Origin: Gambelia wislizenii
Taxonomy: Eukaryota > Chordata > Lepidosauria > Squamata > Crotaphytidae
Assembly: GCA_030847615.1 (NCBI GenBank)
Contig: JAUMIR010000012.1
Coordinates: forward strand, 2,969,501-3,033,500
DNA length: 64,000 bases
Reading direction: 5' to 3'
Made by a program: the position numbers and the translations under genes. Shown piece by piece: positions 63,611-64,000 of this stretch; position 1 is the first letter of the stretch; each line of letters starts with the position of its first letter. The notes below the pieces were generated by a model. The model was not told the origin of the DNA. It was given only the letters and a program-made list of their open reading frames with translations, and did not search any database.

Positions 63611-64000
63611 TTTTATGGTTTTTAATTTTTGCATGAGGTTATGTGACTATGAACCCACTTCTTTGGAGCCACTACCGAGCAGCTTTGCTCTTTGCTCTTG
63701 CTGCCTTCTACACATCTCCTTCCTGGTTCAGCCCGAATCCTTTCAGCCATGAATGCTGCTGGACAGCTCCCTACTAGCCTAACCCTGAAGGCTGGAATGG
63801 GTCATGGGCGGCCATGCAGGCCTGTGTCCTGGCACAGTGCTATTCCAAGTGGTGCTCTGTGGACCGGAGTTGGTCCATGAGCCATTGGATGCTAGTCTGC
63901 AGCAAGTTTCCAGTAAAGAAAAAAAAAGTTGTAGTTAACAGGCACAGATATGGCACCTGTCCCTGGCACACTGGGAAAATAAAAATGCCAGCTCTCCACT
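63611..64000. other. Unassigned right edge
   Basis: 63840-63990 resembles a hAT-derived repeat (gtggtgctctgtggaccgga). No upstream MYO15A exon was found between 62,928 and the edge. Confidence 0.35.

Overview
The window is vertebrate nuclear DNA, most probably from a squamate reptile and perhaps an iguanian lizard. The taxon is inferred from repeat content: CR1 LINE 3' ends with an ATTCTATG tail, BovB/RTE LINE ends, tRNA- and 5S-derived SINEs sharing a BovB-like tail, Penelope-like fragments, hAT and Tigger/pogo-like elements. It holds no bacterial, viral or CRISPR-type system.

One protein-coding gene dominates. On the minus strand, 34 exons between 62,927 and 7,806 join in a single open frame of about 1,289 codons. 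They encode the C-terminal part of unconventional myosin XVA (MYO15A). In order there are: the region after the first MyTH4 domain, low-complexity linkers, a first FERM-like (PH-like) lobe, an SH3 domain, a second MyTH4 domain, a FERM domain and a C-terminal PDZ ligand (ITLL, then stop). The N-terminal extension, motor, IQ motifs and first MyTH4 lie beyond the right edge. Exon ends were placed from splice consensus and checked by phase. 32 introns are GT-AG and one is GC-AG. The last intron is about 8.1 kb, so the PDZ ligand is encoded by an isolated 102-bp exon.

Layout from left: a hAT end (1-73); a compound GC-rich minisatellite (130-2125); a CpG-rich promoter with NRF1, ETS, GC-box and CCAAT-type sites (2126-3240), apparently for the next gene to the left on the minus strand, with only a non-coding first exon visible; a 43-bp AT-rich tandem array (3342-3984); repeat-rich intergenic DNA; then the MYO15A 3' end and its introns, packed with nested transposable elements.

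I found no new gene system. The most checkable points are the GC-AG intron, a tandem splice-site pair that keeps frame by two routes, the shared tail of two SINE classes with BovB, nested insertions with an internal empty-site control, and the two tandem arrays flanking the CpG island.
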